Numbered from the stretch's first letter, positions 1 through 6,716 are shown. The stretch is 13,202 nucleotides of DNA from Candidatus Altarchaeota archaeon (GCA_030590165.1 JAUUZA010000018.1:1-13202); one strand, 5' to 3'. The notes: generated from the sequence alone by a model not told the origin. Translations and numbers: made by a program.

Positions 1-224
1 AATTTCTTAATTTCATTTTTTTGGTATTTTTTTAATAAGTCAACCAAAGATAAAATAATGGCGTCCATTTCTTCTTTATTAAGAATCTCTAATTTTCTTA
101 AAACTTTCGCGTGTGAAATGGTAGCTTTAATATCATAAGGCAATAATTTTAAATCTAAAAGCTCATCTTTCCCACTTAAAAATTTATTGGCCTTGCCTGT
201 TTCCCCATTCCAAATTGTTTTCAT
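1..224 (-). CDS. argH: argininosuccinate lyase, N-terminal part (runs off window)
   Basis: This is the first 74 codons of a gene that continues beyond the left edge. Argininosuccinate lyase splits argininosuccinate into arginine and fumarate, the last step of arginine synthesis, in the cytoplasm. The N-terminus shows the family pattern: a short W-N-G-E-T-G-K start (relaxed from the usual W-G-G-R), then L-P-Y-D-I-K-A-T-I-S-H-A-K near residues 27-39, which matches the conserved 'D-x-x-x-S-x-A-H-x' region. The ATG (224-222) overlaps the argG stop in an ATGA, so the two are co-transcribed and probably translationally coupled. The catalytic Ser loop lies outside the window, so integrity cannot be judged. 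The identification also rests on the argG neighbour. Confidence 0.88.
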   Translation of the reverse strand, partial: MKTIWNGETGKANKFLSGKDELLDLKLLPYDIKATISHAKVLRKLEILNKEEMDAIILSLVDLLKKYQKNEIKK

Positions 225-1429
225 ATTCTCATCTCTAAACTACTTAGCTCAATAAAACCTGCGCTTGCATTTTCATCAAATCCCTTATTACACAAATCTT
301 CACCATAAAAGAATTTTGTAGCCTCTTTCGATGTTCTCGAAACAACTTGTAAAGAACCTTTATACAATCTTAAAACTACAGAACCATTTAATTTTTCATT
401 TGCGGACTCATTAAATACATTAATACTTTTCATAAGTGAATGGAACCACATTCCATGATAAGCCATATAACTCCATTTTAAATCTAATTGCTTCTTTTCA
501 AAAAGTAATTGTTTTTGTAACAAAAGATGCTCAAGTTCTTCATGTGCTAAAAGAATCATTTTAGCTGCAGGTGCAACATAAAATTCTCTTCCTTTATGCC
601 CAAAAATATAACTTTCAACATAATCAATAACGCCAACGCTGTGTTTAGCCCCAATTTCATTCAATTTTTGAACAATCTCTAAAAGTTTCATTTGCACATT
701 ATTAATTGCGACAGGAATTCCTTTCTTAAAAAAAATCTCAACTAATTCAGGTTTATCAGGTGCATTCATGATGTTATTAAATGACGGAAAGAAACGTTGT
801 ATATACTGATCAATATCATCAGCAGGTTTCGAAGAAAAGTCACCCAATTCTGAACCTTGAAAACTTATACCCCAAAGATTTTCATCAGTGCTATATTTTT
901 TCTGGTTTTTTGAAACCTCAAATCCATGCTTTTTCAACACATTCATTTCCATTTCTCTTGTAAGATTAAACTGTCTAAGAGGTGCCAAAATTTTCATTGA
1001 AGGGTTTAATTTGAGAATTGTTGCTTCCAAACGAACTTGATCGTTTCCTTTACCAGTACAACCATGAGCAATAACATCAGCCCCAATTTCTTTTGCAACT
1101 TTAACTGCAACATCTGCCATTAATGGTCTCCCTAAAACTGTTGCCATAGGATATTTTCCCATATAATTTCCATTTGCCTTTATTGCTGGTTTAATAAACC
1201 CCTCTAAAAATTCATTTTTACAGTCTCTTACTATTGCATTTTTAGCGCCATATTCTTTTGCTCGTTTTTTTACTTCACCTAAATTTTTACCTTGTCCCAG
1301 ATCCACGGTCAACGTACTTATTTCAGCATCAAAATTATCTTGAAGCCATAAAGTCATTGCACTAGTATCTAAACCACCTGAATACAGTAATAAAATGTGA
1401 TTAATCTCTCCTTTCTTTGCTTCGTACAT
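221..1429 (-). CDS. argG: argininosuccinate synthase
   Basis: ATP-dependent ligase joining citrulline and aspartate to argininosuccinate. The protein has 402 residues, the usual family length. The N-type ATP pyrophosphatase P-loop S-G-G-L-D-T-S is at residues 17-23. The conserved A-H-G-C-T-G-K-G-N-D-Q-V-R block is at 121-133, and G-K-Y-P-M-A-T with R-P-L lies around 91-103. The chosen ATG (1429) sits about 25 bp from a TATA-like TTTATAAA on the minus strand, so the mRNA is probably leaderless. argH follows with a 4-nt overlap. No other arginine gene is visible, so whether citrulline is made de novo or salvaged cannot be told. A palindrome between the TATA box and the start codon suggests repressor control. 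Confidence 0.97.
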   Translation of the reverse strand: MYEAKKGEINHILLLYSGGLDTSAMTLWLQDNFDAEISTLTVDLGQGKNLGEVKKRAKEYGAKNAIVRDCKNEFLEGFIKPAIKANGNYMGKYPMATVLGRPLMADVAVKVAKEIGADVIAHGCTGKGNDQVRLEATILKLNPSMKILAPLRQFNLTREMEMNVLKKHGFEVSKNQKKYSTDENLWGISFQGSELGDFSSKPADDIDQYIQRFFPSFNNIMNAPDKPELVEIFFKKGIPVAINNVQMKLLEIVQKLNEIGAKHSVGVIDYVESYIFGHKGREFYVAPAAKMILLAHEELEHLLLQKQLLFEKKQLDLKWSYMAYHGMWFHSLMKSINVFNESANEKLNGSVVLRLYKGSLQVVSRTSKEATKFFYGEDLCNKGFDENASAGFIELSSLEMRI

Positions 1430-1438
1430 ATCAAATAA

Positions 1439-1452
1439 AAAACACGTGTTTT
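1439..1452. promoter_or_regulatory. perfect 14-bp palindrome, candidate operator
   Basis: The sequence AAAACACGTGTTTT is its own reverse complement. It lies between the minus-strand TATA box of argG (1451-1458) and its start codon (1429), where a bound protein would block the RNA polymerase start site. The divergent neighbour encodes an HTH/ACT protein, so autoregulated control by that protein is plausible but inferred. Confidence 0.45.
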
Positions 1453-1458
1453 ATAAAC
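1451..1458 (-). promoter_or_regulatory. TATA box of argG-argH
   Basis: On the minus strand this reads GTTTATAA, within GTTTATAAAAC. Its centre is about 25 bp from the argG ATG, the standard archaeal TATA-to-start distance, so transcription should begin at or next to the A of the ATG. Confidence 0.55.
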
Positions 1459-1480
1459 TTTTCCTGAAAAATCAGAAATT

Positions 1481-1488
1481 TTTATAAA
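1481..1488 (+). promoter_or_regulatory. TATA box of the ACT-domain gene
   Basis: TTTATAAA preceded by more T residues, centred about 24 bp before the ATG at 1509. This predicts a leaderless transcript, back to back with the argG promoter. An imperfect inverted repeat CTGA-aaaa-TCAG lies just upstream at 1464-1475. Confidence 0.5.
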
Positions 1489-1508
1489 ATTATCAACCTT
1501 AATATTAT

Positions 1509-2120
1509 ATGTCAGAAAAAATTGAAAAAAAAATAGATGAGTATTTAGATCGGCAACCTTATTTAAAAAAATGTCTTTCGGAACACCTTGTAAATAAATC
1601 TTCTTTAGCTAAAAAAATTAAAAATGAACTTAATATCGGCGCTTTCAGCACCATCCATTTAGCTTTAAATAAAATTCAAGAAAATTCATCAGAAACTTAT
1701 GATTCTGCAAAAAAAATTATTAATAAGTCAAATGTTGAAGTAAAAACGGATGTACTTGTATTTATAGGTAAAAATCATTTAGAAAAAGTCATGGATATTG
1801 TAAACAAAGCAGCCTCTTTAAATGAAGAAATTGACTTCTTAAAACTTAAACATTCTTGGATTGTATTTTCTTCTAAAAAATATGAAAAACAATTAAGTGC
1901 CTTATCTTTTAAAAAACATTTAAATGTTACAAAAATTTTGATTCAAAGTCCCCCCTCAATAGAAGACACTTTAGGAGTTTTAGGAAAAATAGTAAATAAT
2001 TTTTCAAACCAAGGAATAAATATTATAGAATTTATAAGTTGTTGGACAAATACCCTTATTCTAATTGAAACAAAACAACTTTCAACTGCAATGAAAGTCT
2101 TAGGAAAACAAATAGGTTAA
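1509..2120 (+). CDS. HTH-like plus tandem ACT-domain protein, putative amino-acid-responsive regulator
   Basis: 203 residues. Residues about 5-58 are helical and basic, with the pattern of a small archaeal helix-turn-helix region (a P-Y-L-K-K-C-L stretch, then L-V-N-K-S-S-L-A-K-K-I). Two ACT-like beta-alpha-beta units follow: a diverged one at about 79-138 and a clearer one at about 142-203. The latter carries D-T-L-G-V-L-G-K-I then G-I-N-I near residues 153-172; family members usually have Pro where this has Leu155. ACT domains bind amino acids. Divergent placement 79 bp from argG suggests an arginine-linked sensor or repressor, but neither ligand nor DNA binding is shown. Similar HTH-ACT proteins are widespread in archaea and mostly uncharacterised. 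Confidence 0.72.
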   Translation: MSEKIEKKIDEYLDRQPYLKKCLSEHLVNKSSLAKKIKNELNIGAFSTIHLALNKIQENSSETYDSAKKIINKSNVEVKTDVLVFIGKNHLEKVMDIVNKAASLNEEIDFLKLKHSWIVFSSKKYEKQLSALSFKKHLNVTKILIQSPPSIEDTLGVLGKIVNNFSNQGINIIEFISCWTNTLILIETKQLSTAMKVLGKQIG

Positions 2121-2203
2121 CGACCTAAAAAATAATTTCAACTGGTATTTAAATTGGTGTTCAGAAAATGAAACAATCAAATTGTTGGCCAGTTAAATCT
2201 TAA

Positions 2204-2314
2204 CTAATTAAAAATCCGTTCAAAGAATAATAAAAGTTCTTGTGCAAGAATCTTTGGATTATTTAAAACAATTTTTAGAAATTCGTTTGATGTCATAAAC
2301 AATCTTAGTCCCAT
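2204..2314 (-). CDS. possible small ORF, 36 residues
   Basis: An ATG (2314) preceded at 5-nt spacing by a good SD (AAGGAG) opens a 36-codon frame with a hydrophobic, helical C-terminal half ending in F-F-E-R-I-F-N. No family is recognised. It lies 72 nt downstream of the broken gene at 2387-3310 on the same strand and could be a remnant of the same unit. The SD is the main support; chance occurrence is possible in sequence this AT-rich. The rest of the 266-nt gap 2121-2386 shows only a short hairpin (TTCTTGTGCAAGAA, near 2237-2250). Confidence 0.3.
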   Translation of the reverse strand: MGLRLFMTSNEFLKIVLNNPKILAQELLLFFERIFN

Positions 2315-2386
2315 CAAAACTCCTTCAGTTTTTCTTCACATATTATATCATAACTGGAAATAGAAAAGATTAACCCAAACAAATAT

Positions 2387-3310
2387 TTAATCCATGAAGG
2401 GTAAAACAAGATTATAAACATCTTGAGAAATATATTTCTGATTTTTTGGAACACTAACAATGTAAAAATTTGGCCATTCTTTTAATGAATTGAATGTGTT
2501 ATTTAGGTGTTTTGATTTCTTTTCTTTATCAATTTTCCAAAAAATCGCAGTATTAAAATTTGGATTAATCTCAAACAACTTTCTTAAAAAAACAAAGTCA
2601 TCACTCTTTTCGATAATACTCTTCTTAATATCTTCACGTTTAAGAAAAAATACATTCTTCAAAAATTTGGCAGATTTATCTGAAAAAACGTTATCTGAAA
2701 TAAGGTAAGTTGTTGCAAGAGTAAAAAGCAAAGTTCTAACTTCATTTTTATGTCTTTGACCCGCGATATAATTTTCACCCCTGACCATTCGAAAAAGGTG
2801 TCTTGCCAAATCCCATTGAAATTCACTTTTTTGACCCCTTGAAGGAATCATTACAATTCTTTTATTTTTCAATCCAATATAAGGCATGTCTGAAGATATT
2901 AATTTGTGTGAATGATTTGAATCAATTTCCTTTTTCTTATCATTAAGTTCTTTAATAACTTGTAAAATATTTGAAAAATTTGAAGTTAATTAAGGAAGTA
3001 AATTATATTGAATTTTAGTTTTAAAGAATCTTAAAGAAAGAGCAGTCTTTCCAAATCCTCCTGCATCCTGTCCTTCTTCTAAAACATTAGGTAAAAATAA
3101 AGACGCACTTTTGTCGTTATTTTCTAAAACTAAACCACACATTTGATACATATTGCTTATTTCTTCAACTGCTTCGTTTGTTGGTAAAAAGGAATTTTCT
3201 TTATCAGAATAACCTAAAAGTTCATGAAGTTTCTTCATTTTGTGGTTTTTTCTATACTTTTTAGATTCTGACGTCAAAACATTAACTTTGTTTTGAAACT
3301 CATTATTCAT
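2387..3310 (-). pseudogene. unrecognised gene interrupted by an in-frame TAA
   Basis: An ATG at 3310 opens 106 codons to a TAA at 2992-2990. The same frame then stays open for a further 200 codons to 2387. The 34 codons directly after the TAA contain no ATG, GTG or TTG; the first ATG is at 2887, with no SD and no TATA box in front of it. The upstream part has a TATA-like box about 25 bp before its ATG. The simplest reading is one gene of about 307 codons broken by a nonsense mutation, or two genes where the second starts at 2887 (166 residues). No domain is recognised. The N-terminal part is charged, with a G-G-F-G-K-T-A stretch near its end that resembles but does not meet a P-loop. The C-terminal part is basic and helical with aromatic residues. 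It lies directly 3' of tRNA-Glu. Confidence 0.55.
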
Positions 3311-3330
3311 TGTAAACCTAAATCCCTTAA

Positions 3331-3340
3331 TTTAAATAAA
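3331..3340 (-). promoter_or_regulatory. TATA-like box of the interrupted gene
   Basis: Minus-strand TTTATTTAAA centred about 25 bp before the ATG at 3310. This predicts a leaderless transcript and supports 3310 as the true start. Confidence 0.4.
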
Positions 3341-3375
3341 AATAATCAACAAAAACAGAATAATTTGAAAGAGAG

Positions 3376-3450
3376 TGCCCCATGCGGGATTTGAACCCGC
3401 GTCTCGGGAATGAGAATCCCGAATCCTTGGCCGAGCTAGACGAATGGGGC
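3376..3450 (-). tRNA. tRNA-Glu, anticodon CUC
   Basis: A full cloverleaf folds on the minus strand. The acceptor stem is GCCCCAT/ATGGGGC with discriminator A. The D arm has GG in its loop. The anticodon stem is CGGGA/TCCCG with loop TTCTCAT, giving anticodon CTC (reads GAG). The T stem is GCGGG/CCCGC with loop TTCAAAT. The variable region is 4 nt (AGAC). CCA is not encoded (the next bases are CTC) and there is no intron. A T/A-rich stretch at about 3470-3482 could serve as its promoter. Confidence 0.96.
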
Positions 3451-3545
3451 ATCAATTATAATAAAACTTGCTTTATTTTTAAGATTTTCATTATAACAAA
3501 ACCAAATGTTTTTTAGATTAATCACTATAGTAATTATTGAATAAA

Positions 3546-4067
3546 ATGGCAAGAGTAATGAATGTTGTATTCGGAATTGGAATTGCAATCCTTATTTTTA
3601 TTGTTACCCTGTTAGGGATAGAAGTTTTTTATCCAAGAACAACTGTTGAAGATTTTGGTTGTGATGATTTAAGGCTTAGTAAACCTTCTCCTTGTAGTGA
3701 AAATATGACTGTGGGGGAGTGTCAAACACTTGAACTTCAACACTTAATTAATGAAGAAAACGGTGATGAATATCAAAAATGTTGGGAAGAATTTTCAGAT
3801 AATCGAGATATCTACAACAGAAATTTCTTTTTAATAACTTCAATTATTGGATTTATTGCAATAGTCATCAGTATGTATCTCTTCAATATGACTAATATTG
3901 CGGCAGGAACTGCTTTTTCAGGACTGGCTCTAATTGTTTTTGGTTTTATGGTTGGTTGGCAAAGTACTGACGACATCATTAAATTTATTATTAGTTTGGT
4001 AATAACTTCGGTCGTTATTTTCTTTGCAGTAATTGTGAATAAAAGATATGAAATTAAATCAAAGTAA
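3546..4067 (+). CDS. unrecognised four-helix membrane protein with a Cys-rich outer loop
   Basis: 173 residues from the ATG at 3546; a TTG three codons earlier (3537) is the less likely alternative. There is one N-terminal transmembrane helix (about residues 6-27), then a polar, acidic loop of about 65 residues with four cysteines (39, 50, 59, 79), then three closely spaced helices (about 94-113, 118-138, 144-164) and a short basic tail (N-K-R-Y-E-I-K-S-K). Four Cys in a loop predicted outside the membrane suggest two disulfides. The gene diverges from tRNA-Glu. No function is recognised; small membrane proteins with such loops are common in DPANN-type genomes and are mostly uncharacterised. 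Confidence 0.72.
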   Translation: MARVMNVVFGIGIAILIFIVTLLGIEVFYPRTTVEDFGCDDLRLSKPSPCSENMTVGECQTLELQHLINEENGDEYQKCWEEFSDNRDIYNRNFFLITSIIGFIAIVISMYLFNMTNIAAGTAFSGLALIVFGFMVGWQSTDDIIKFIISLVITSVVIFFAVIVNKRYEIKSK

Positions 4068-4143
4068 ATATTTATTTAAAAAGTAGAAGAATCTGGTTTT
4101 TAATCATTTCACTTTGTAAACGCCAGCATATTCATTAGAAAAC

Positions 4144-4160
4144 CTTTTTATGTCTTTTTA
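4144..4160 (+). terminator. T-tract candidate terminator
   Basis: Two T-runs (CTTTTTA and TCTTTTTA) close together in the 169-nt gap after the membrane protein gene, with another (GGTTTTT) at 4095-4101. Archaeal termination often uses such T-tracts without hairpins. The placement fits, but T-runs are common in this sequence. Confidence 0.28.
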
Positions 4161-4206
4161 CTTAGTAAAACTTTGGTAAATTCAATTTATTCAAAAACTT
4201 AAAAAA

Positions 4207-4216
4207 CATATATAAT
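4207..4216 (+). promoter_or_regulatory. TATA box of the gene at 4237
   Basis: CATATATAAT centred about 25 bp before the ATG at 4237, implying a leaderless mRNA. Confidence 0.5.
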
Positions 4217-4236
4217 TACAACTCATTCTATTTCTA

Positions 4237-4647
4237 ATGAGTACGTACTATCCTAGTTATTACTGGACGCACCCAAATACATATCCAAAGGCTCCAGCTT
4301 CACAAAATAAAGCCCTTCCTTGGGTTGTGATTTTTTCATTAATTCTTGCTTCATTTTATACTATTTACTTATACATCCAACCTGATTTCGTACTGGCAGA
4401 AAATACAGCTTGTAGTGAAGAATACATACAATTAAGATTAATAACAACAAAGGCTGGCCGCTTTTTTATGAGTGAATTTTCAGTTAATATTGCCGGCGTA
4501 GACTATAAAAAGAAAGTTACAAGTACAGTAACTGAAGGAGAAAAACTAGAGATTATCTTTACCCCCTCATTAGCTCCGGGTATTTACTCCGGAGATGCTT
4601 ATTTTAGGGGTTCTTTCTTGGGTGAATTTACTTGCCAAGTTACTTGA
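4237..4647 (+). CDS. unrecognised single-pass membrane-anchored protein
   Basis: 136 residues. A Tyr/Pro-rich N-terminus of about 27 residues precedes one transmembrane helix (about 28-48). The remaining 85 or so residues alternate polar and hydrophobic residues in the way of a small beta-sandwich, with a T-P-S-L-A-P-G-I-Y-S-G run near 109-119. Two cysteines, 59 and 133, sit at either end of this domain and could form a disulfide closing it. The likely topology is N-terminus inside and beta domain outside. It has its own promoter and is followed by the rpo7 promoter, so it appears monocistronic. No family is recognised; an Ig-like surface protein is a guess from pattern alone. Confidence 0.68.
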   Translation: MSTYYPSYYWTHPNTYPKAPASQNKALPWVVIFSLILASFYTIYLYIQPDFVLAENTACSEEYIQLRLITTKAGRFFMSEFSVNIAGVDYKKKVTSTVTEGEKLEIIFTPSLAPGIYSGDAYFRGSFLGEFTCQVT

Positions 4648-4667
4648 TGAACAAAATGCGAGAAAGG

Positions 4668-4676
4668 TTTATAATA
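4668..4676 (+). promoter_or_regulatory. TATA box of the rpo7 operon
   Basis: TTTATAATA ends 31 bp before the ATG at 4708. The expected start site near 4697 gives a leader of about 10 nt that just includes the AAAGGTG SD at 4694-4700. Confidence 0.5.
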
Positions 4677-4707
4677 CAACAATAGAAATCACTAAAGGTG
4701 TAATTTG

Positions 4708-5268
4708 ATGTTTGAAATAGCAACTTTAAAGCAAAATGTAAGAGTTCCTCCCAGACTTTGGGAAAAGAATATTAAAACGGCGGTTAAAAAAGCGCTCAGG
4801 GAATTAGAAGGTAAATTATCCAAAACCCACGGAATTTTATTATCAATAATTAAAGTTAAAGAAGTGGGGGAAGGTAAAGTTTTACCAGGGGACGGAGCTG
4901 TTTACTTCCCAACAAAATTTGAATCTTTATTATTCCGACCCGAATTAAATGAAGTTATTGAAGGTGAAATCTCTGATATGACTGAATTTGGAGCTTTTGT
5001 AAAAGTTGGGGCATTAAGTGGTCTCATTCACGTTAGTCAAGTTTCAGATGATTTTTTCAGTTATAGTCATGAAGGCGTACTTCTTGGAAAACAAAGTAAA
5101 AAAGTACTTAAAATAGGGGACAGAATACGTGGAAGAGTAATTAGTATAAGTTACAAAGCTGAACCCGCTAAACTTGGGATAACAATGAGACAACCAGGAC
5201 TTGGAAAACTTGAATGGCTTGAAGATGAAAAAGACGCAAAAAGTAAAAAAGAGGTAGAAAAGAAATGA
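4708..5268 (+). CDS. rpo7: DNA-directed RNA polymerase subunit Rpo7 (RpoE')
   Basis: 186 residues, typical for archaeal Rpo7, which with Rpo4 forms the polymerase stalk that binds emerging RNA and aids promoter opening. The N-terminal truncated-RNP domain (about 1-78) has the family look (P-P-R-L-W, then G-D-G-A-V-Y-F-P). An S1 RNA-binding domain spans about 82-162 (G-E-I-S-D-M-T-E-F-G-A-F-V, L-I-H-V-S-Q). The tail after 165 is charged. The ATG at 4708 is preferred over the TTG one codon earlier because AAAGGTG is well placed before it. The gene overlaps spt4 by 4 nt (ATGA), the usual archaeal order. Confidence 0.96.
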   Translation: MFEIATLKQNVRVPPRLWEKNIKTAVKKALRELEGKLSKTHGILLSIIKVKEVGEGKVLPGDGAVYFPTKFESLLFRPELNEVIEGEISDMTEFGAFVKVGALSGLIHVSQVSDDFFSYSHEGVLLGKQSKKVLKIGDRIRGRVISISYKAEPAKLGITMRQPGLGKLEWLEDEKDAKSKKEVEKK

Positions 5269-5456
5269 AAAAAGATATAAAAGTCTGCAGGAAATGCCGT
5301 GTTTTCGTGAGTGGAAAACAATGTGCAGTATGCGGTGAAAGCGACTTGAGTTCAACTTGGGCAGGGATTGCAATTGTAATAAACCCAAACAAATCTGAGG
5401 TTTCAAAAAAAATGGGAGTAGATCTCCCAGGAAAATATGCACTAAAGGTGAGATAA
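5265..5456 (+). CDS. spt4: transcription elongation factor Spt4 (RpoE'')
   Basis: 63 residues. Spt4 pairs with Spt5 on the elongating RNA polymerase and promotes processivity. Four zinc-binding cysteines form C8-x2-C11 and C20-x2-C23, followed by the family W-A-G-I-A-I-V and the C-terminal G-K-Y-A-L-K-V-R. Length and motifs are normal. The start overlaps the rpo7 stop (ATGA), with GAGGT at 5251-5255 as a somewhat distant SD. Its stop touches the next start (TAAATG, zero gap). Confidence 0.95.
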   Translation: MKKDIKVCRKCRVFVSGKQCAVCGESDLSSTWAGIAIVINPNKSEVSKKMGVDLPGKYALKVR

Positions 5457-5774
5457 ATGCAATTAAAAATTATAACAGACAAGGAAAATCCTTTACTAGA
5501 AAGGAGAAAAATAGAATTTAGAATAATCCATAAAGGAGCAGCTACACCCGCAAAAAAGGATGTAGCTGAATTACTTGCGGCTAAACTAAACGCTAATCTT
5601 GATTTAATGTTTCTAAAACATTTTAATTCAAAATTCGGAGAAAATATCAGCGAAGGAACTTGTTTAATTTACAAAAATAAAAAAAACATGGAGAGTATAG
5701 AATCAATTAAATTGCTTAGTTCAAAAAAGAGAATAGGTGAAAAAAGTGAAACACAAGACAGTGAAAAAAAGTGA
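5457..5774 (+). CDS. rps24e: 30S ribosomal protein eS24
   Basis: 105 residues. Small-subunit protein shared by archaea and eukaryotes. The N-terminal M[16 protein letters not shown] pattern is diagnostic, followed by [10 protein letters not shown]. The C-terminus after about residue 85 is a Lys/Glu/Ser tail. A strong SD, AAAGGTGA, ends 5 nt before the ATG and lies inside the end of spt4. In many archaea a dephospho-CoA kinase gene (DUF359 family) sits between spt4 and this gene; here there is none. Confidence 0.94.
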   Translation: MQLKIITDKENPLLERRKIEFRIIHKGAATPAKKDVAELLAAKLNANLDLMFLKHFNSKFGENISEGTCLIYKNKKNMESIESIKLLSSKKRIGEKSETQDSEKK

Positions 5775-5913
5775 GAATTACAAGGTAGAAGGGACTAAAG
5801 TAATAAGAATGAAAAAGTTCTGCCCAAAATGTGGAGCTGGAGTTTTTCTTGCAAAACACAAGAATCGTTTGCATTGTGGAAGATGTAATTACACTGAATT
5901 CATAAAGGCTTAA
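5746..5913 (+). CDS. rps27ae: 30S ribosomal protein eS27 family (S27ae/eS31), zinc-ribbon
   Basis: 55 residues from a GTG start. The zinc ribbon is intact: C26-P-K-C29-G, then the family [11 protein letters not shown], then C44-G-R-C47, ending in Y-T-E-F. The GTG at 5746 is chosen because GGTGA (5736-5740) sits 5 nt before it; a second GTG at 5761 lacks an SD and an ATG at 5809 would remove the conserved N-terminal strand. This gives a 29-nt overlap with eS24 in another frame, so translation of the two is probably coupled. The gene is short enough to be missed by length-filtered gene finding. Confidence 0.9.
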   Translation: MKHKTVKKSENYKVEGTKVIRMKKFCPKCGAGVFLAKHKNRLHCGRCNYTEFIKA

Positions 5914-5918
5914 AAGAT

Positions 5919-6716
5919 TTGGCGCTTAATTCTAAGGTGAAAGACTTTAAGAATATTGAACTTGGTAAAAAACTCAGTCAAACTCTTTTGTCTGTTTTTT
6001 CGAAAGAATTAAATGACGGAACTCTTATTAAAAATAAAGAAAAAATTCTCTTAGAGGTCTTATCTAGACCAATAGACCCTCTAACTAAAAATTGTGTTGA
6101 AATTTTATCGAAAGTCAAAACAAATGAAAACTTTAAACGAACAATAGAAGATTTACAAAATTATATTAAAAATTCACGAAAGAAAACTATTGAAGTTTCA
6201 AAAGAGTTGCTCTTAAGCAAAAATACTATTATGGTCTTAGGTTATTCTAAAACAATTTTTGAAATGATTGAAAAATATGGTAAGCACCTAACAATTTATG
6301 TTCCTGAACTTGGTCCAGATATGAATGGAAGAAAGATGGCAAAAAAATTAAGAAATCAAACTGTTCTCATTCCAGATTCGGCGATAGGATATTTTATTCC
6401 ATCAGTTGACTTAGTTCTATCGAGAAGTGTTTGTTCAACTAAAAATGGTTTTTTAAGTCCATCTGGAACCGGTGCAGCATCAATACTTTGTAAATGGTAC
6501 AATAAAGATTTCGCACTCGTTTCAGAACTTTTACGAAATGGGGACGCTTATGTTGTCAGCGAATTTAGGTGGGACGTTCCTTACAATAACAGAGCACCAA
6601 TTAATGATTTAACTCCAATTAAAACTATCAATAAAATAATAACGGAGGAAGGTATTTTAACAACTAAGTCCTACTTTAATAAAGCAATTCAAAAAAAGAA
6701 GGAGATGATGAAATAA
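5919..6716 (+). CDS. aIF2B/eIF2B-like protein, probably non-catalytic
   Basis: 265 residues from a TTG start, the only start available upstream of the conserved region; it lies 5 nt after the eS27 stop with AAAGG (5904-5908) as SD. The fold family is eIF2B/MtnA/ribose-1,5-bisphosphate isomerase: a helical N-terminal half (about 1-95), then a Rossmann-like half with I-M-V-L-G-Y-S (104-110), V-P-E-L-G-P-D-M-N-G-R-K (128-139), P-D-S-A-I-G-Y-F (152-159) and a C-terminal P-I-N-D-L-T-P-I with I-T-E-E-G (227-245). Where catalytic members have G-A-D followed by N-K-x-G-T, this has S-R-S (168-170) and P-S-G-T-G (181-185). The catalytic Asp is missing, so an isomerase role is unlikely. A regulatory, nucleotide- or sugar-phosphate-sensing role is inference. 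Confidence 0.8.
   Translation: MALNSKVKDFKNIELGKKLSQTLLSVFSKELNDGTLIKNKEKILLEVLSRPIDPLTKNCVEILSKVKTNENFKRTIEDLQNYIKNSRKKTIEVSKELLLSKNTIMVLGYSKTIFEMIEKYGKHLTIYVPELGPDMNGRKMAKKLRNQTVLIPDSAIGYFIPSVDLVLSRSVCSTKNGFLSPSGTGAASILCKWYNKDFALVSELLRNGDAYVVSEFRWDVPYNNRAPINDLTPIKTINKIITEEGILTTKSYFNKAIQKKKEMMK

Noticed and set aside
3040-3070. P-loop in the broken gene (G-G-F-G-K-T-A)
   Set aside because: It lacks the G-x-x-x-x-G-K-(S/T) spacing and no Walker B is seen; not enough to call an ATPase.
2130-3375. Integrated element with duplicated tRNA end
   Set aside because: I looked for a second copy of the tRNA-Glu 3' segment in the region and saw none; no integrase is present, so no element is annotated.
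5044-5482. Two long minus-strand frames
   Set aside because: They lie opposite rpo7, spt4 and the start of eS24, which are secure; no SD or family resemblance.
5919-6716. Ribose-1,5-bisphosphate isomerase as a named function
   Set aside because: The catalytic Asp motif is not present, so only family membership is claimed.
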